Shown here piece after piece: positions 9,278 through 18,286 of a stretch of 64,000 bases of DNA. A program made the translations under genes and the position numbers. The notes below the pieces were generated by a model that was not told the origin of the DNA, did not search any database, and worked only from the letters and a program-made list of their open reading frames with translations. Each line of letters opens with the position of its first letter. The stretch's first letter is position 1. Source of the DNA: Lachnospiraceae bacterium (GTDB lineage Bacteria > Bacillota > Clostridia > Lachnospirales > Lachnospiraceae); assembly GCA_015056735.1 (NCBI GenBank), contig SVFT01000012.1:1-64000 (forward strand), read 5' to 3'.

Positions 9278-9973
9278 TTATCCTTTACCGATCGATAACG
9301 CAACGAAATAGACGCTCCTGGTCCCGGCCTCTTTCAAAACCGCGGCCACAGCATCTATTGTGCTGCCGGTCGTATAGATGTCATCGATGATTACAATCGA
9401 ATTTAATTTTACATCATTCGCGCATAATTTGAAAGCCTTTTTCAAATTATTTTGGCGCCCCGCGGCGTCCAGATCCTTCTGCGGAAGCGTGTTTTTAAGG
9501 CGCTTTACAAGCTTCCTTTGAACCGGGATCCCAAGCCTTCTTCCGAGCACATCGGCAAGGAGCTCGGCCTGATTGTACCCCCTCTTTGCAAGTCGTTTTT
9601 CATGAAGCGGGACCGGAACAAGCGCATCCGGTTTCCAGCTTCGGATCACATCGCCGAGATGTTTTGCCAGCATCTCACCGTACAATGTCGCGTACTCAGC
9701 GCGTTTACCGTATTTCATCCGGTAGATCGACTTGCGGATCGGCGCATATTCAAACAGCGCCCGCCCCCTGTCGTAAACATGCGGATATGTTGCGCAGTCG
9801 CTGCAAAACCGCTCGTTCCCGTCGTGAAGGCGTTTGCCGCATTTCAGGCAGTATGGTGCCTCGATCAGCTTCAGTTCCTTCCTGCAGGCCGCGCAGATCC
9901 GCTGTCTGCGCGGCAGAACGGCATCGCATACCGGACACCGCGCAGGGAACAGGTATTCCAGAAAACGGATCAT
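9278..9973 (-). CDS. comFC: ComF-family phosphoribosyltransferase-like protein
   Basis: 231 residues. The N-terminus has paired zinc-binding cysteine motifs (CPVC, CAAC, CLKCG, CSDC). The C-terminal phosphoribosyltransferase-type domain ends in VIIDDIYTTGST, the PRPP-binding loop. ComFC/GntX proteins assist natural transformation in several bacteria, though their biochemical role is unclear. Its ATG overlaps the recD2 stop by 4 nt, so it is coupled to a DNA helicase gene. A CoiA-like protein is also present near 63 kb, but no full competence locus is visible. Confidence 0.88.
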   Translation of the reverse strand: MIRFLEYLFPARCPVCDAVLPRRQRICAACRKELKLIEAPYCLKCGKRLHDGNERFCSDCATYPHVYDRGRALFEYAPIRKSIYRMKYGKRAEYATLYGEMLAKHLGDVIRSWKPDALVPVPLHEKRLAKRGYNQAELLADVLGRRLGIPVQRKLVKRLKNTLPQKDLDAAGRQNNLKKAFKLCANDVKLNSIVIIDDIYTTGSTIDAVAAVLKEAGTRSVYFVALSIGKG

Positions 9974-12213
9974 AGATCCTCCGTTTCCCTGATCCTGTCA
10001 GACAGGGAGCTGAAACGCAGCTGTTCATTCTCATTGCGGATCATATCATTGACCGTCTCTGCGCTCCCGAGGATCACAACGCACTCTTTAGCTCTTGTCA
10101 CACCGGTATAAAGCAGATTTCTGTTCATCAGCATTCGCGGTCCCGACAGAAGCGGCATGAGGACAGCGGGATACTCGCTTCCCTGTGATTTGTGGATCGT
10201 GATCGCATAAGCAAGCTCGATCTCATCAAGCTGTGTATACGGGTAGTGCACGCGGCGCCCTTCATCGTATTCCACCGTTACCGTCTTTCCGTACGGATCG
10301 ATCTCCAGGATCCTGCCCATATCTCCGTTGAATACACCGAGACCGCGGTCGATCGGTATATTGTAACGACTCACGATCTCCCACTCAAGCTGATAGTTGT
10401 TCTTGATCTGCATGACCTTGTCGCCTTCGCGAAAAGTCCGCTCGCCCGACACAACTTCTTCCTTCTTCTCGCTTTCCGGATTTAAGTATTTCTGCAGGAC
10501 GCTGTTTAACGTTTCCACGCCGAGCACACCTTTTCGCATCGGCGTCAGCACCTGGATCTCAAGCGGATCCGCATGCACATAGCCGGGAAGCTTCTCTGTA
10601 ATGAGCTGGATCATATGTTTGTATATGACATTCCTGTCATTTCTTTCCAGGAAGAAAAAATCCTTGCTTTTATTGTCCATGCGGATCGGTTCGCCTTTAT
10701 TGATCAGATGCGCATTGACAACGATATCGCTCTCACCCGCCTGCCTGAAGATCCGCTTCAGAATGATCACCGGAAAGGCGCCGCTAGCAATGAGATCCTT
10801 TAATACCTGCCCCGGCCCGACGCTCGGCAGCTGGTTCATATCACCCACCAGAACAAGTCTCGTTCCGATCGGAACCGCACGCAAAAGTGCCTGAAACAGG
10901 TTGATATCGACCATCGACATCTCATCGATGATCAGCACATCCGTCTCGAGCGGATTTTCGTCGTTTCGCCCGAACGAAGCACGTCCGCCATCGTCTGTAT
11001 TCATCCCGTTCAGTTCCAAAAGGCGATGGATCGTTTTTGCTTCATATCCCGTTGCTTCCGTCATGCGTTTGGCCGCCCGTCCGGTCGGCGCCGCAAGCAG
11101 AAGATCCATTCCTTCCCGTTCAAAATAGGCGATCATCGTGCGGATCGTTGTCGTCTTTCCGGTTCCCGGACCGCCCGAAAGGATCGTGATCCCGTTTCGG
11201 ATGCTTGTCATTACGGCGTCCCGCTGCAACTCATCCAGCTCGATCTCCATATTCTCTTCCAGTCGAAGGATCCCTTCCCGGATCGCCTTCTCTTCGGAAG
11301 GAAGCATTTCCTCACCGCCTACTGATATATTCAGTTCTTTTAACATGCGGGCGCAGTTTAATTCCGCATAGTAACACGGCATCGAGTACGCGATGTCGCC
11401 CCCGGCTTTTTTCTTAACGACGATCTTCTTATCCATCATCAGATTTGCGATCTGCACACGCATCATCTCCGGATCGAGTTCGAGGAGTTCACCGCTTTTT
11501 TCCAGAAGAAGGTCGACCGGCAGATAGCAGTTGCCGTCATTCACGGACTGAAAGAGCGTATAGAGGATGCCGCTTCGGATGCGATGATCGGAGTCCGAGT
11601 GAAAACCGATCTTCCGGGCGATCTCGTCGGCGATCTTAAAGCCGATCCCGTCCACCTCTTCCGCGAGTCGGTACGGATTCTCGTTCATGACGCTGTATAG
11701 CGCCGCGCCGTAGTTTTTGTAGATCCGGATCGCCAATGTATTGGAGATCCCGTATTTTTGCAGATAGATCAGCGCATCTCGCATCCCCTTCTTCTCTTCA
11801 AACTGCATCGCGATCTCTCGTGCGATCCGCTCGCTGATGCCTTTGATCTCCGCAAGGCGTTCCGGTTCCTCTTCGATGATGCGAAAAGTATCATCGCCGA
11901 ATTTTTTGACGATCCGCGAGGCGAGTGTCGCACCGATCCCGCGAATGATGCCGGACGCAAGATAACGCTCCATGGACGATGCATCCTCCGGCGTAAGCAC
12001 ACGATAGGACGTTACGGAAAACTGCTGTCCGTAAAGCGCATGCTCGCTGTATTCTCCCTCAAATTCGACATTTTCTCCCTCATCCAGGTCCGGAAGGGAG
12101 CCCACGCAGGTGATCTCCTCCCCGTCCGAGACAAGCTCCATGACCGTATAGCCGTTATCGGCATTTCTGTAAATGATATGATCGATATAACCTTTGATCG
12201 TTTCCATACACAT
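9970..12213 (-). CDS. recD2: RecD2-type ATP-dependent 5'-3' DNA helicase
   Basis: About 747 residues, the usual RecD2 size. The order is an N-terminal OB-like region (METIKGYIDHIIYRN), tandem helix-hairpin-helix segments (residues ~85-210), Walker A GGPGTGKTT, Walker B VLIIDEMSM, and the C-terminal helicase motifs ending in AYAITIHKSQGSEYP and the YTGVTRA motif. RecD2 unwinds DNA in repair and replication-stress responses without RecBC. The start is uncertain: ATG codons at 12213 and 12207 fall right after a terminator T-run with no clear ribosome-binding site, and an in-frame TTG at 12243 lies inside the hairpin behind GGGAAGGGG. Confidence 0.92.
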   Translation of the reverse strand: MCMETIKGYIDHIIYRNADNGYTVMELVSDGEEITCVGSLPDLDEGENVEFEGEYSEHALYGQQFSVTSYRVLTPEDASSMERYLASGIIRGIGATLASRIVKKFGDDTFRIIEEEPERLAEIKGISERIAREIAMQFEEKKGMRDALIYLQKYGISNTLAIRIYKNYGAALYSVMNENPYRLAEEVDGIGFKIADEIARKIGFHSDSDHRIRSGILYTLFQSVNDGNCYLPVDLLLEKSGELLELDPEMMRVQIANLMMDKKIVVKKKAGGDIAYSMPCYYAELNCARMLKELNISVGGEEMLPSEEKAIREGILRLEENMEIELDELQRDAVMTSIRNGITILSGGPGTGKTTTIRTMIAYFEREGMDLLLAAPTGRAAKRMTEATGYEAKTIHRLLELNGMNTDDGGRASFGRNDENPLETDVLIIDEMSMVDINLFQALLRAVPIGTRLVLVGDMNQLPSVGPGQVLKDLIASGAFPVIILKRIFRQAGESDIVVNAHLINKGEPIRMDNKSKDFFFLERNDRNVIYKHMIQLITEKLPGYVHADPLEIQVLTPMRKGVLGVETLNSVLQKYLNPESEKKEEVVSGERTFREGDKVMQIKNNYQLEWEIVSRYNIPIDRGLGVFNGDMGRILEIDPYGKTVTVEYDEGRRVHYPYTQLDEIELAYAITIHKSQGSEYPAVLMPLLSGPRMLMNRNLLYTGVTRAKECVVILGSAETVNDMIRNENEQLRFSSLSDRIRETEDL

Positions 12214-12252
12214 AAAAAGGGGCGCACTTTGTCTGTGTGACAAAGAGGCCCC
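12214..12252 (-). terminator. Terminator of the flagellar rod operon, abutting recD2
   Basis: Minus strand: a GC-rich stem of 5 bp plus 7 bp separated by a small internal loop (12219-12233 with 12239-12252), a 5-nt loop, then five T (12218 down to 12214). The recD2 ATG follows the last T directly, so the hairpin also covers the region where a recD2 ribosome-binding site would lie. Confidence 0.85.
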
Positions 12253-12267
12253 TTCCCTCTCTATAGA

Positions 12268-12618
12268 TTATACTTCATTATTCCGTTTCATCTGCTCATA
12301 AAGCATCTGCGCGAGTCCGAGACCTTCCTTCTCCGTCGACATCGCTGCGATCTGCTGGATCATATTGTCTTTATAATAATCCACCATCGTACCGGTCGAT
12401 TTGGAGGAATACTCCGTCTCGGGAACGGTCTTCTGCATTTCCTTAAACACCTGCTCGAGAAAATAGGATTCAAACTGCTTGCAGGCTTCCATCAGCTGCT
12501 TGTCGTCGGAGCCTTTGTTCTTCTCGATCAGATCCGCCTTCATCTTTTCCAGACTGGCGTTCGATCGCTGTGTCTGCAGATAGTCGTTATAGATTGATGT
12601 CAAACCCGATAGATCCAT
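12268..12618 (-). CDS. flgJ: Flagellar rod-binding protein (FlgJ N-terminal domain)
   Basis: 116 residues corresponding only to the rod-binding half of FlgJ: LMEACKQFESYFLEQVFKEM and the C-terminal IAAMSTEKEGLGLAQML region. The muramidase half found in enteric FlgJ is absent, as is usual in Firmicutes. It caps or assembles the flagellar rod in the periplasm-equivalent wall zone. It is the last gene of mbl-flhO-flhP-flgJ, 6 bp after flgG, and is followed by a terminator. Confidence 0.88.
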   Translation of the reverse strand: MDLSGLTSIYNDYLQTQRSNASLEKMKADLIEKNKGSDDKQLMEACKQFESYFLEQVFKEMQKTVPETEYSSKSTGTMVDYYKDNMIQQIAAMSTEKEGLGLAQMLYEQMKRNNEV

Positions 12619-12624
12619 ACGCTA

Positions 12625-13446
12625 TTACCTCTTCAGGTTGTTCGCCTGCTGCAGCATCTCGTCGGTCGTCGTGATCGCTTTGGAGTTCATCTCATATGCA
12701 CGCTGTGCCACGATCATGTTGACCATCTCATCAACGACCTGCACATTGGATGCTTCCAGGTAGCCCTGTACGATCTTGCTCTTCTCTACCGTAGAGCTCT
12801 TTGCCTCGTTGATCACTTCACCGCTTGCAGGGCTCTGCACATAGTAGCTGCTGCCGACCTTTTCAAGACCGGTCGGATTATTGAACTGATACAGTCCGAT
12901 GTAAATGCCGAGCGGCTGCGGATTGTTGTTCTCGTCCGGATACATGAACTCGCCTTCATCCGATACGCTCAGTTTACTTGCCGCGTATTTTTTGTTGAAG
13001 GTGATCGCCTTACCCTTGCTGTCCAGAACGGCATATCCGTCAGCGGTGCAAAGTGTCAGGCCGCCGCTGTCATTGGTGTTCAGATAGAAGTTACCGTTTC
13101 TGGTGTAATATGTCTGATCGTCTCTGTCGCTCTTGATCGCAAAGAAGCCTTTGCCGTCGATCGCGAAATCGGTGTCGCTCTCGGATGCCTGGAAGGAACC
13201 CTGTTTAAAAATGGACGAAATGGATGATTCGCGAACGCCCAGACCGACCTGTGAACCGACGGGCTTCGGATCGCCGTTTGCTGTCGTCGTGTTCGTCTGG
13301 ATCGTCTGATACAGAAGTGATTTAAAACCCGCAACTTCGGTTTTGTAACCGGTAGAGTTAACGTTTGCCAGGTTGTTTGCGATCGTATCGATGTTTGTCT
13401 GCTGGGCGATCATACCCGTTGCAGCGGACCATAATGATCTAACCAT
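12625..13446 (-). CDS. flgG: Flagellar distal rod protein FlgG/FlhP
   Basis: 273 residues. The N-terminus RSLWSAATGMIAQQTNIDTI and NNLANVNSTGYK is the flg_bb_rod motif shared by rod and hook proteins, with the FlgG-type SLWSAATGM opening. The C-terminus (YLEASNVQVVDEMVNMIVAQ and AYEMNSKAITTTDEMLQ) is the flg_bbr_C motif that packs against the N-terminal helix in the assembled rod. In Bacillus the equivalent gene beside mbl is flhP. It is 14 bp after the flhO gene. Confidence 0.9.
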   Translation of the reverse strand: MVRSLWSAATGMIAQQTNIDTIANNLANVNSTGYKTEVAGFKSLLYQTIQTNTTTANGDPKPVGSQVGLGVRESSISSIFKQGSFQASESDTDFAIDGKGFFAIKSDRDDQTYYTRNGNFYLNTNDSGGLTLCTADGYAVLDSKGKAITFNKKYAASKLSVSDEGEFMYPDENNNPQPLGIYIGLYQFNNPTGLEKVGSSYYVQSPASGEVINEAKSSTVEKSKIVQGYLEASNVQVVDEMVNMIVAQRAYEMNSKAITTTDEMLQQANNLKR

Positions 13447-13460
13447 ACTTCAAGCCCTCC

Positions 13461-14237
13461 TTATACCTTGCCAAGCTGAGCTACGGCGATCTCCAAAGAT
13501 GAATCGTAAGTCTGTATCACCTTCTGGTTCGTCTCGTAAGCACGGGATATGGATATCATATCCACCATCTCACGGACTGCCTTTACGTTGGAGTACTCGA
13601 GGTATCCGGACCGGATCCTTGCATCCGTCTCCTTCTCCTGCGCACCTTCTACCGTCTGGAAAAAAGTCTCGCCGTAATGTTCCAAATAGTTGTAATCTTC
13701 AAAATCCACGATGCCAACCTTGGCTGCTTCTTCCCCGTCCTGCCAGATCGTTCCGTCATCGGAAACAGAGGATGTCTTTAACGGATCCAATTGGATCCGG
13801 TTGCCGGCATCATCCAGCACGAAGTCTCCATCCTTGGTGGTCAGGTATCCTTCTTCCGTTAAGGTAAAGGAACCGTCCCGGGTATATTTAGTGGATGTCT
13901 CTCCTGCTTTATTGGTATATTCGATCGCAAAGAAACCGCTGCCTGTGATCGCCATATCATAGACATTGCCTGTCTCGCGGAGTGACCCTTCGGAAAAATC
14001 GGTGTAGCCCTCTCCGATCTTGACGCCGAGGCTCATGGTCCCGACTTTCTTCGGAAGATTGGGCGATTCCGATGTATCCTTGATCTTAAAAGTCAAAAGC
14101 TCGTCGAAAGACTGCTGTGTCGTGCCTTCCTTCTTGTAGCCGGTGGTCAGACTGTTCGCCAGGTTGTTCGTTAATACATCCATGCGATGCTGTTCATTCA
14201 CCATGCCGGTATAAGCGGTGTATAAGCCTTTTAACAT
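13461..14237 (-). CDS. flhO: Flagellar proximal rod/hook-basal-body protein FlgF/FlhO
   Basis: 258 residues with the rod N-terminal motif (GLYTAYTGMVNEQHRMDVLT, NNLANSLTTGYK) and the matching C-terminal motif (YLEYSNVKAVREMVDMISI, RAYETNQKVIQTYD). The opening MLKGLYTAYTGM fits FlgF/FlhO rather than FlgG. It sits between mbl and flgG exactly as in Bacillus mbl-flhO-flhP. Adjacent to the wall-elongation gene mbl, it may couple rod assembly to wall growth, an inference from gene order. Confidence 0.88.
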   Translation of the reverse strand: MLKGLYTAYTGMVNEQHRMDVLTNNLANSLTTGYKKEGTTQQSFDELLTFKIKDTSESPNLPKKVGTMSLGVKIGEGYTDFSEGSLRETGNVYDMAITGSGFFAIEYTNKAGETSTKYTRDGSFTLTEEGYLTTKDGDFVLDDAGNRIQLDPLKTSSVSDDGTIWQDGEEAAKVGIVDFEDYNYLEHYGETFFQTVEGAQEKETDARIRSGYLEYSNVKAVREMVDMISISRAYETNQKVIQTYDSSLEIAVAQLGKV

Positions 14238-14263
14238 GCTGTCTCTCCTTGCTTCCTATGCGA

Positions 14264-15259
14264 CTAGTTCTCTTCTCTGTATCCCGCCAGGAATTCCACG
14301 TAGCGTCCCGTTCCGATGGCTACTGCCGTCATAGGGTCTTCCGCTGTCATGGTATTGATCCCGGTCTTGTCCTCGATCAGATCCTCGAGACCGCGAAGAA
14401 GACTGCCGCCGCCTGTTAAGACAATGCCTCTGTCCGCGATATCGGCAGCCAGTTCCGGCGGTGTCTTCTCAAGAACACCGTGGATGGCTTCGATGATCTG
14501 GGAGGTCGTCTCACGAAGCGCTTCCTCCATCTCCTCAGAGGAAACCTTGATGGAAAGCGGAAGACCCTTCAAAAGGTAACGTCCCCTTACTTCCATGTAG
14601 TCTACTTCCGGCCGCTTGAATGCGGAACCGATCTTGATCTTCAGATCTTCTGCGGTACGTTCACCAATCAGAAGGTTGTGTTTCTTACGCATGTAACGGA
14701 CGATCGCTTCATCGAAATCATCACCCGCGATCTTGATCGAGGTGCTGACTACAGTACCGCCGAGTGAGATCACCGCGATATCCGTCGTACCGCCGCCGAT
14801 ATCGACGATCATGTTGCCGCAGGGCTTCGAGATATCGATACCCGCTCCGATCGCTGCCGCGATCGGCTCCTCGATGATGGAAACCTCTCTGGCACCTGCC
14901 TGATAGGTTGCATCCTCTACGGCTTTCTTCTCAACTTCCGTAACGCCGCTGGGTACGCAGACCGCGATACGGGGTTTACGGAAAGTACGTTTACCGAGCG
15001 CTTTCTGAATGAAGTATTTCATCATCTTCTCGGTAACGGTATAGTCGGAAATAACACCCTGACGGAGCGGTCTGACCGCAACGATATTGCCGGGTGTCCT
15101 TCCAAGCATCAATCTGGCATCTTCGCCGATCGCTTTGATCTTATTGGTATCACGGTCGAACGCTACGACCGAAGGCTCTTTTAATACAACGCCCTTGCCC
15201 CTGATGTAAACCAGAATGCTGGCTGTACCCAGGTCAATTCCGATATCTGTATATTGCAT
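14264..15259 (-). CDS. mbl: MreB-family rod-shape protein (Mbl-like)
   Basis: 331 residues of bacterial actin. Phosphate-1 motif DIGIDLGTASILVYI; phosphate-2 motif MIVDIGGGTTDIAVISLGG; adenosine motif VLTGGGSLLRGLEDL. The sequence GRTPGNIVAVRPLRQGVISD is typical of MreB/Mbl. Gene order (before flhO/flhP) argues for Mbl over MreB, since mreCD are absent. It polymerises under the membrane and guides lateral wall synthesis. It has its own predicted promoter about 80 bp upstream, after uvrA. Confidence 0.9.
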   Translation of the reverse strand: MQYTDIGIDLGTASILVYIRGKGVVLKEPSVVAFDRDTNKIKAIGEDARLMLGRTPGNIVAVRPLRQGVISDYTVTEKMMKYFIQKALGKRTFRKPRIAVCVPSGVTEVEKKAVEDATYQAGAREVSIIEEPIAAAIGAGIDISKPCGNMIVDIGGGTTDIAVISLGGTVVSTSIKIAGDDFDEAIVRYMRKKHNLLIGERTAEDLKIKIGSAFKRPEVDYMEVRGRYLLKGLPLSIKVSSEEMEEALRETTSQIIEAIHGVLEKTPPELAADIADRGIVLTGGGSLLRGLEDLIEDKTGINTMTAEDPMTAVAIGTGRYVEFLAGYREEN

Positions 15260-15339
15260 AAATGACAGTACCCCTTTCCATGACTGACTTTGCTATTTTC
15301 GTTTATAATACGGCGCTTCAGACCATAAGCGCACATGTT

Positions 15340-15367
15340 ATTATAACCCAAATACAGCCGATTTCAA
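15340..15367 (-). promoter_or_regulatory. Predicted sigma-A promoter of mbl-flhO-flgG-flgJ
   Basis: Minus strand: TTGAAA (15362-15367), 16-bp spacer, TATAAT (15340-15345). It lies 80 bp before the mbl start and just past the uvrA stop. The -35 box falls at the edge of the right arm of the nested hairpin at 15354-15419. Confidence 0.6.
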
Positions 15368-15419
15368 AGAGGTGCGTCGAAAATTCATAAAATTTTCACT
15401 CTCTTCTAATATCGGCTGT
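15354..15419. repeat. Nested inverted repeat between uvrA and mbl
   Basis: Three nested complementary segments: 15354-15362 with 15411-15419 (9 bp, perfect), 15367-15374 with 15397-15405 (8 bp with one bulged base) and 15379-15385 with 15391-15397 (7 bp). Together they form one long bulged hairpin. It follows the uvrA stop by 14 bp but has no T-run after it on the minus strand, so it is not a standard terminator. Confidence 0.7.
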
Positions 15420-15433
15420 TTGCTTCAAAATAT

Positions 15434-18286
15434 TTAGTTTTTCTCAAGCATTTTTCTGATGTAGGCACCGGTATAGGACTTGCTGTTTGCGGCTACTTCC
15501 TCCGGCGTCCCCTTCGCGATCACTTTGCCGCCTTTATCGCCGCCCCTCGGACCCATGTCGATGATGTAGTCCGCGGTCTTGATCACATCCAGGTTATGCT
15601 CGATCACGACGACGGTATTGCCGCCCTCTGTCAGACGCTGCAGGATCTCAACAAGCTTATGGACGTCAGCAAAATGGAGGCCTGTCGTCGGCTCATCCAG
15701 AATATAGATCGTTCTGCCCGTGCTTCTGCGGCTCAGCTCCGTTGCGAGCTTCACACGCTGCGCCTCACCGCCGGAAAGCGTCGTGGAGGGCTGCCCGAGC
15801 TTAATGTACGAAAGTCCGACATCATACAACGTCTGAATCTTGTTTCGAACGGACGGCACATTTTCGAAGAACGACAGCGCTTCTTCGACCGTCATCTCAA
15901 GCACATCGTAAATGCTCTTCCCTTTATATTTTACTTCCAATGTCTCTCTGTTATAGCGCTTTCCGCCGCAGACTTCGCAGGGCACATAGACATCCGGCAA
16001 AAAGTGCATCTCGATCTTGATGATCCCGTCGCCCGCGCATGCTTCGCACCTGCCGCCTTTTACGTTAAAGGAAAAGCGGCCCTTCGCGTACCCGCGCGCC
16101 TTCGCATCCGATGTGCCCGCAAAAAGATCGCGAATCATATCGAAAACGCCCGTATACGTCGCGGGATTGGAACGCGGTGTCCGGCCGATCGGCGACTGGT
16201 CGATATCGATCACCTTATCCAGCTGTTCGATCCCCTCGATCTTATCGTGCTTGCCCGGAACCGTAAAGGCGCGGTTCAGCTTTTTGGCAAGCGTCTTGTT
16301 CAGGATCTCATTGACAAGCGAGCTCTTCCCGGAACCTGACACGCCTGTCACACAGGTAAACACACCGAGCGGGATCTTCACATCGATATTCTTCAAGTTG
16401 TTCTCCCGCGCTCCTTTGATCGTGAGAAAACCTGTCGGCATGCGCCTTTTTTCAGGGATCGGGATCTTCTTTCTGCCGCTTAAGTACTGCCCGGTGATGG
16501 AATTTTTCACCTGCATGATCTCTTCCGCGGTGCCGCAGGCGACGACTTTTCCACCATGTTCGCCGGCGCCGGGGCCGATATCCACAATGTAGTCAGCCTC
16601 CAGCATCGTATCCTCATCATGCTCCACAACGATCAGCGTATTACCGATATCTCGTAGGTTCTTTAAAGTAGCCAGGAGCTTATCGTTATCTTTCTGGTGC
16701 AGACCGATACTCGGTTCATCGAGAATATAGCATACACCGACAAGGCCGGAGCCGATCTGCGTCGCAAGACGGATCCTCTGTGCTTCACCGCCCGAGAGGG
16801 TGCCGGTTGCGCGGGATAACGACAGGTATTCAAGGCCGACATCTTTCAAAAAGCCGACGCGCGCTTTGATCTCCTTTAACACGCGCTCACCGATCTGCAT
16901 CTGCTGCTCCGTGAGATCAAGCTCCTGCAGAAAGCCATGCAGCTTATCGATCGAAAGAGACGTGATCTCATGGATGTTATAACCGCCGACCGTAACGGCC
17001 AGTGATGTTTTCTTAAGACGCTGTCCGCCGCATTCGTCACACGGCGTGATGCGCATGAAGTTTTCGTATTCGGCTTTACTTGCTTCCGAGAAAGTCTCAC
17101 GATACCGTCTGCCGACGTTTTTGATCAGACCTTCGAAAACGGTCGGATACACACCGCGCCCGCGCTGGCCCACATAATGTACATCGACTTCACGGTCCGT
17201 TCCGTATATAATGATCTTCTTCACTTCATCCGGGTACGCTTCAAACGGCGTATCCAGGCTGAAATCAAAAGCTTTCGCAAGAGCGACCAGAAGCGCGTTC
17301 GAAAAGCTCCCTTTCTGGTTACAGGACTGCCATCCCATGACCGCGATCGCACCCTCATTGATACTGAGCGACGGATCCGGTATCATAAGCTCCGGATCAA
17401 ATTCCATCTTGTATCCGAGGCCTGAGCAGACAGGGCAGGCGCCAAAAGGATTGTTAAAGGAAAAGCTCCTCGGCTCGATCTCTTCGATGCTGATCCCGCA
17501 GTCCGGGCAGGCAAAGCTCTGGCTGAAGTTAAGGGGCGATCCGCCGATCACATCGACCTGCAGGAGACCTTCGGATACCGAAAGTGCCGTTTCAACGGAA
17601 TCGGTCAGCCTTCGCTCGATCCCTTCTTTGACCACAAGACGGTCCACCACGATCTCGATATAGTGTTTGATGTTCTTGTCAAGCTTGATCTCTTCCGTCA
17701 GTTCATAGAGATTTCCGTCAATGCGGACACGTACATAGCCGGCGCGCGATGCCTTTTCAAGAACTTTCGCATGTTCGCCCTTACGGCCTCTGACAACAGG
17801 CGCCAGAAGCTGGATCTTCGTTCCTTCCGGAAGCGCCATGATCTGATCCGTCATCTGATCGACCGTCTGCCTGCGGATCTCACGGCCACATTTATAGCAG
17901 TGCGGGATACCGATCCTTGCATAAAGCAGACGGAAATAATCATAGATCTCCGTAACGGTCCCGACCGTGGAACGCGGGTTTTTATTGGTCGACTTCTGGT
18001 CGATGGAGATCGCAGGCGATAAGCCTTCGATCCGCTCCACGTTCGGCTTCTCCATCTGCCCGAGGAACTGGCGTGCATAGGATGAAAGCGATTCCATATA
18101 ACGTCTCTGTCCTTCCGCGTAGATCGTATCAAACGCAAGCGATGATTTGCCCGAACCGGAAAGACCGGTCAGTACCACCAGTTTATTACGCGGGATGTCG
18201 ACATTGATATTCTTCAGGTTATGTTCTCTTGCGCCTCGAATGCGGATACACGCCTCTTTCGACAGCATCTTTTTTGTTTCACTCAT
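15434..18286 (-). CDS. uvrA: Excinuclease ABC subunit A
   Basis: 950 residues, full length for UvrA, the damage-sensing ATPase of nucleotide excision repair. It has two ABC ATPase halves: Walker [10 protein letters not shown] near the N-terminus and GVSGSGKSS in the second half, each with an ABC signature (LSGGEAQR). Zinc-binding modules include CYKCG, CPDCG...CPVC and CEAC...CEVC. Its start overlaps the uvrB stop by 8 nt, so uvrB-uvrA are coupled. Confidence 0.98.
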   Translation of the reverse strand: MSETKKMLSKEACIRIRGAREHNLKNINVDIPRNKLVVLTGLSGSGKSSLAFDTIYAEGQRRYMESLSSYARQFLGQMEKPNVERIEGLSPAISIDQKSTNKNPRSTVGTVTEIYDYFRLLYARIGIPHCYKCGREIRRQTVDQMTDQIMALPEGTKIQLLAPVVRGRKGEHAKVLEKASRAGYVRVRIDGNLYELTEEIKLDKNIKHYIEIVVDRLVVKEGIERRLTDSVETALSVSEGLLQVDVIGGSPLNFSQSFACPDCGISIEEIEPRSFSFNNPFGACPVCSGLGYKMEFDPELMIPDPSLSINEGAIAVMGWQSCNQKGSFSNALLVALAKAFDFSLDTPFEAYPDEVKKIIIYGTDREVDVHYVGQRGRGVYPTVFEGLIKNVGRRYRETFSEASKAEYENFMRITPCDECGGQRLKKTSLAVTVGGYNIHEITSLSIDKLHGFLQELDLTEQQMQIGERVLKEIKARVGFLKDVGLEYLSLSRATGTLSGGEAQRIRLATQIGSGLVGVCYILDEPSIGLHQKDNDKLLATLKNLRDIGNTLIVVEHDEDTMLEADYIVDIGPGAGEHGGKVVACGTAEEIMQVKNSITGQYLSGRKKIPIPEKRRMPTGFLTIKGARENNLKNIDVKIPLGVFTCVTGVSGSGKSSLVNEILNKTLAKKLNRAFTVPGKHDKIEGIEQLDKVIDIDQSPIGRTPRSNPATYTGVFDMIRDLFAGTSDAKARGYAKGRFSFNVKGGRCEACAGDGIIKIEMHFLPDVYVPCEVCGGKRYNRETLEVKYKGKSIYDVLEMTVEEALSFFENVPSVRNKIQTLYDVGLSYIKLGQPSTTLSGGEAQRVKLATELSRRSTGRTIYILDEPTTGLHFADVHKLVEILQRLTEGGNTVVVIEHNLDVIKTADYIIDMGPRGGDKGGKVIAKGTPEEVAANSKSYTGAYIRKMLEKN

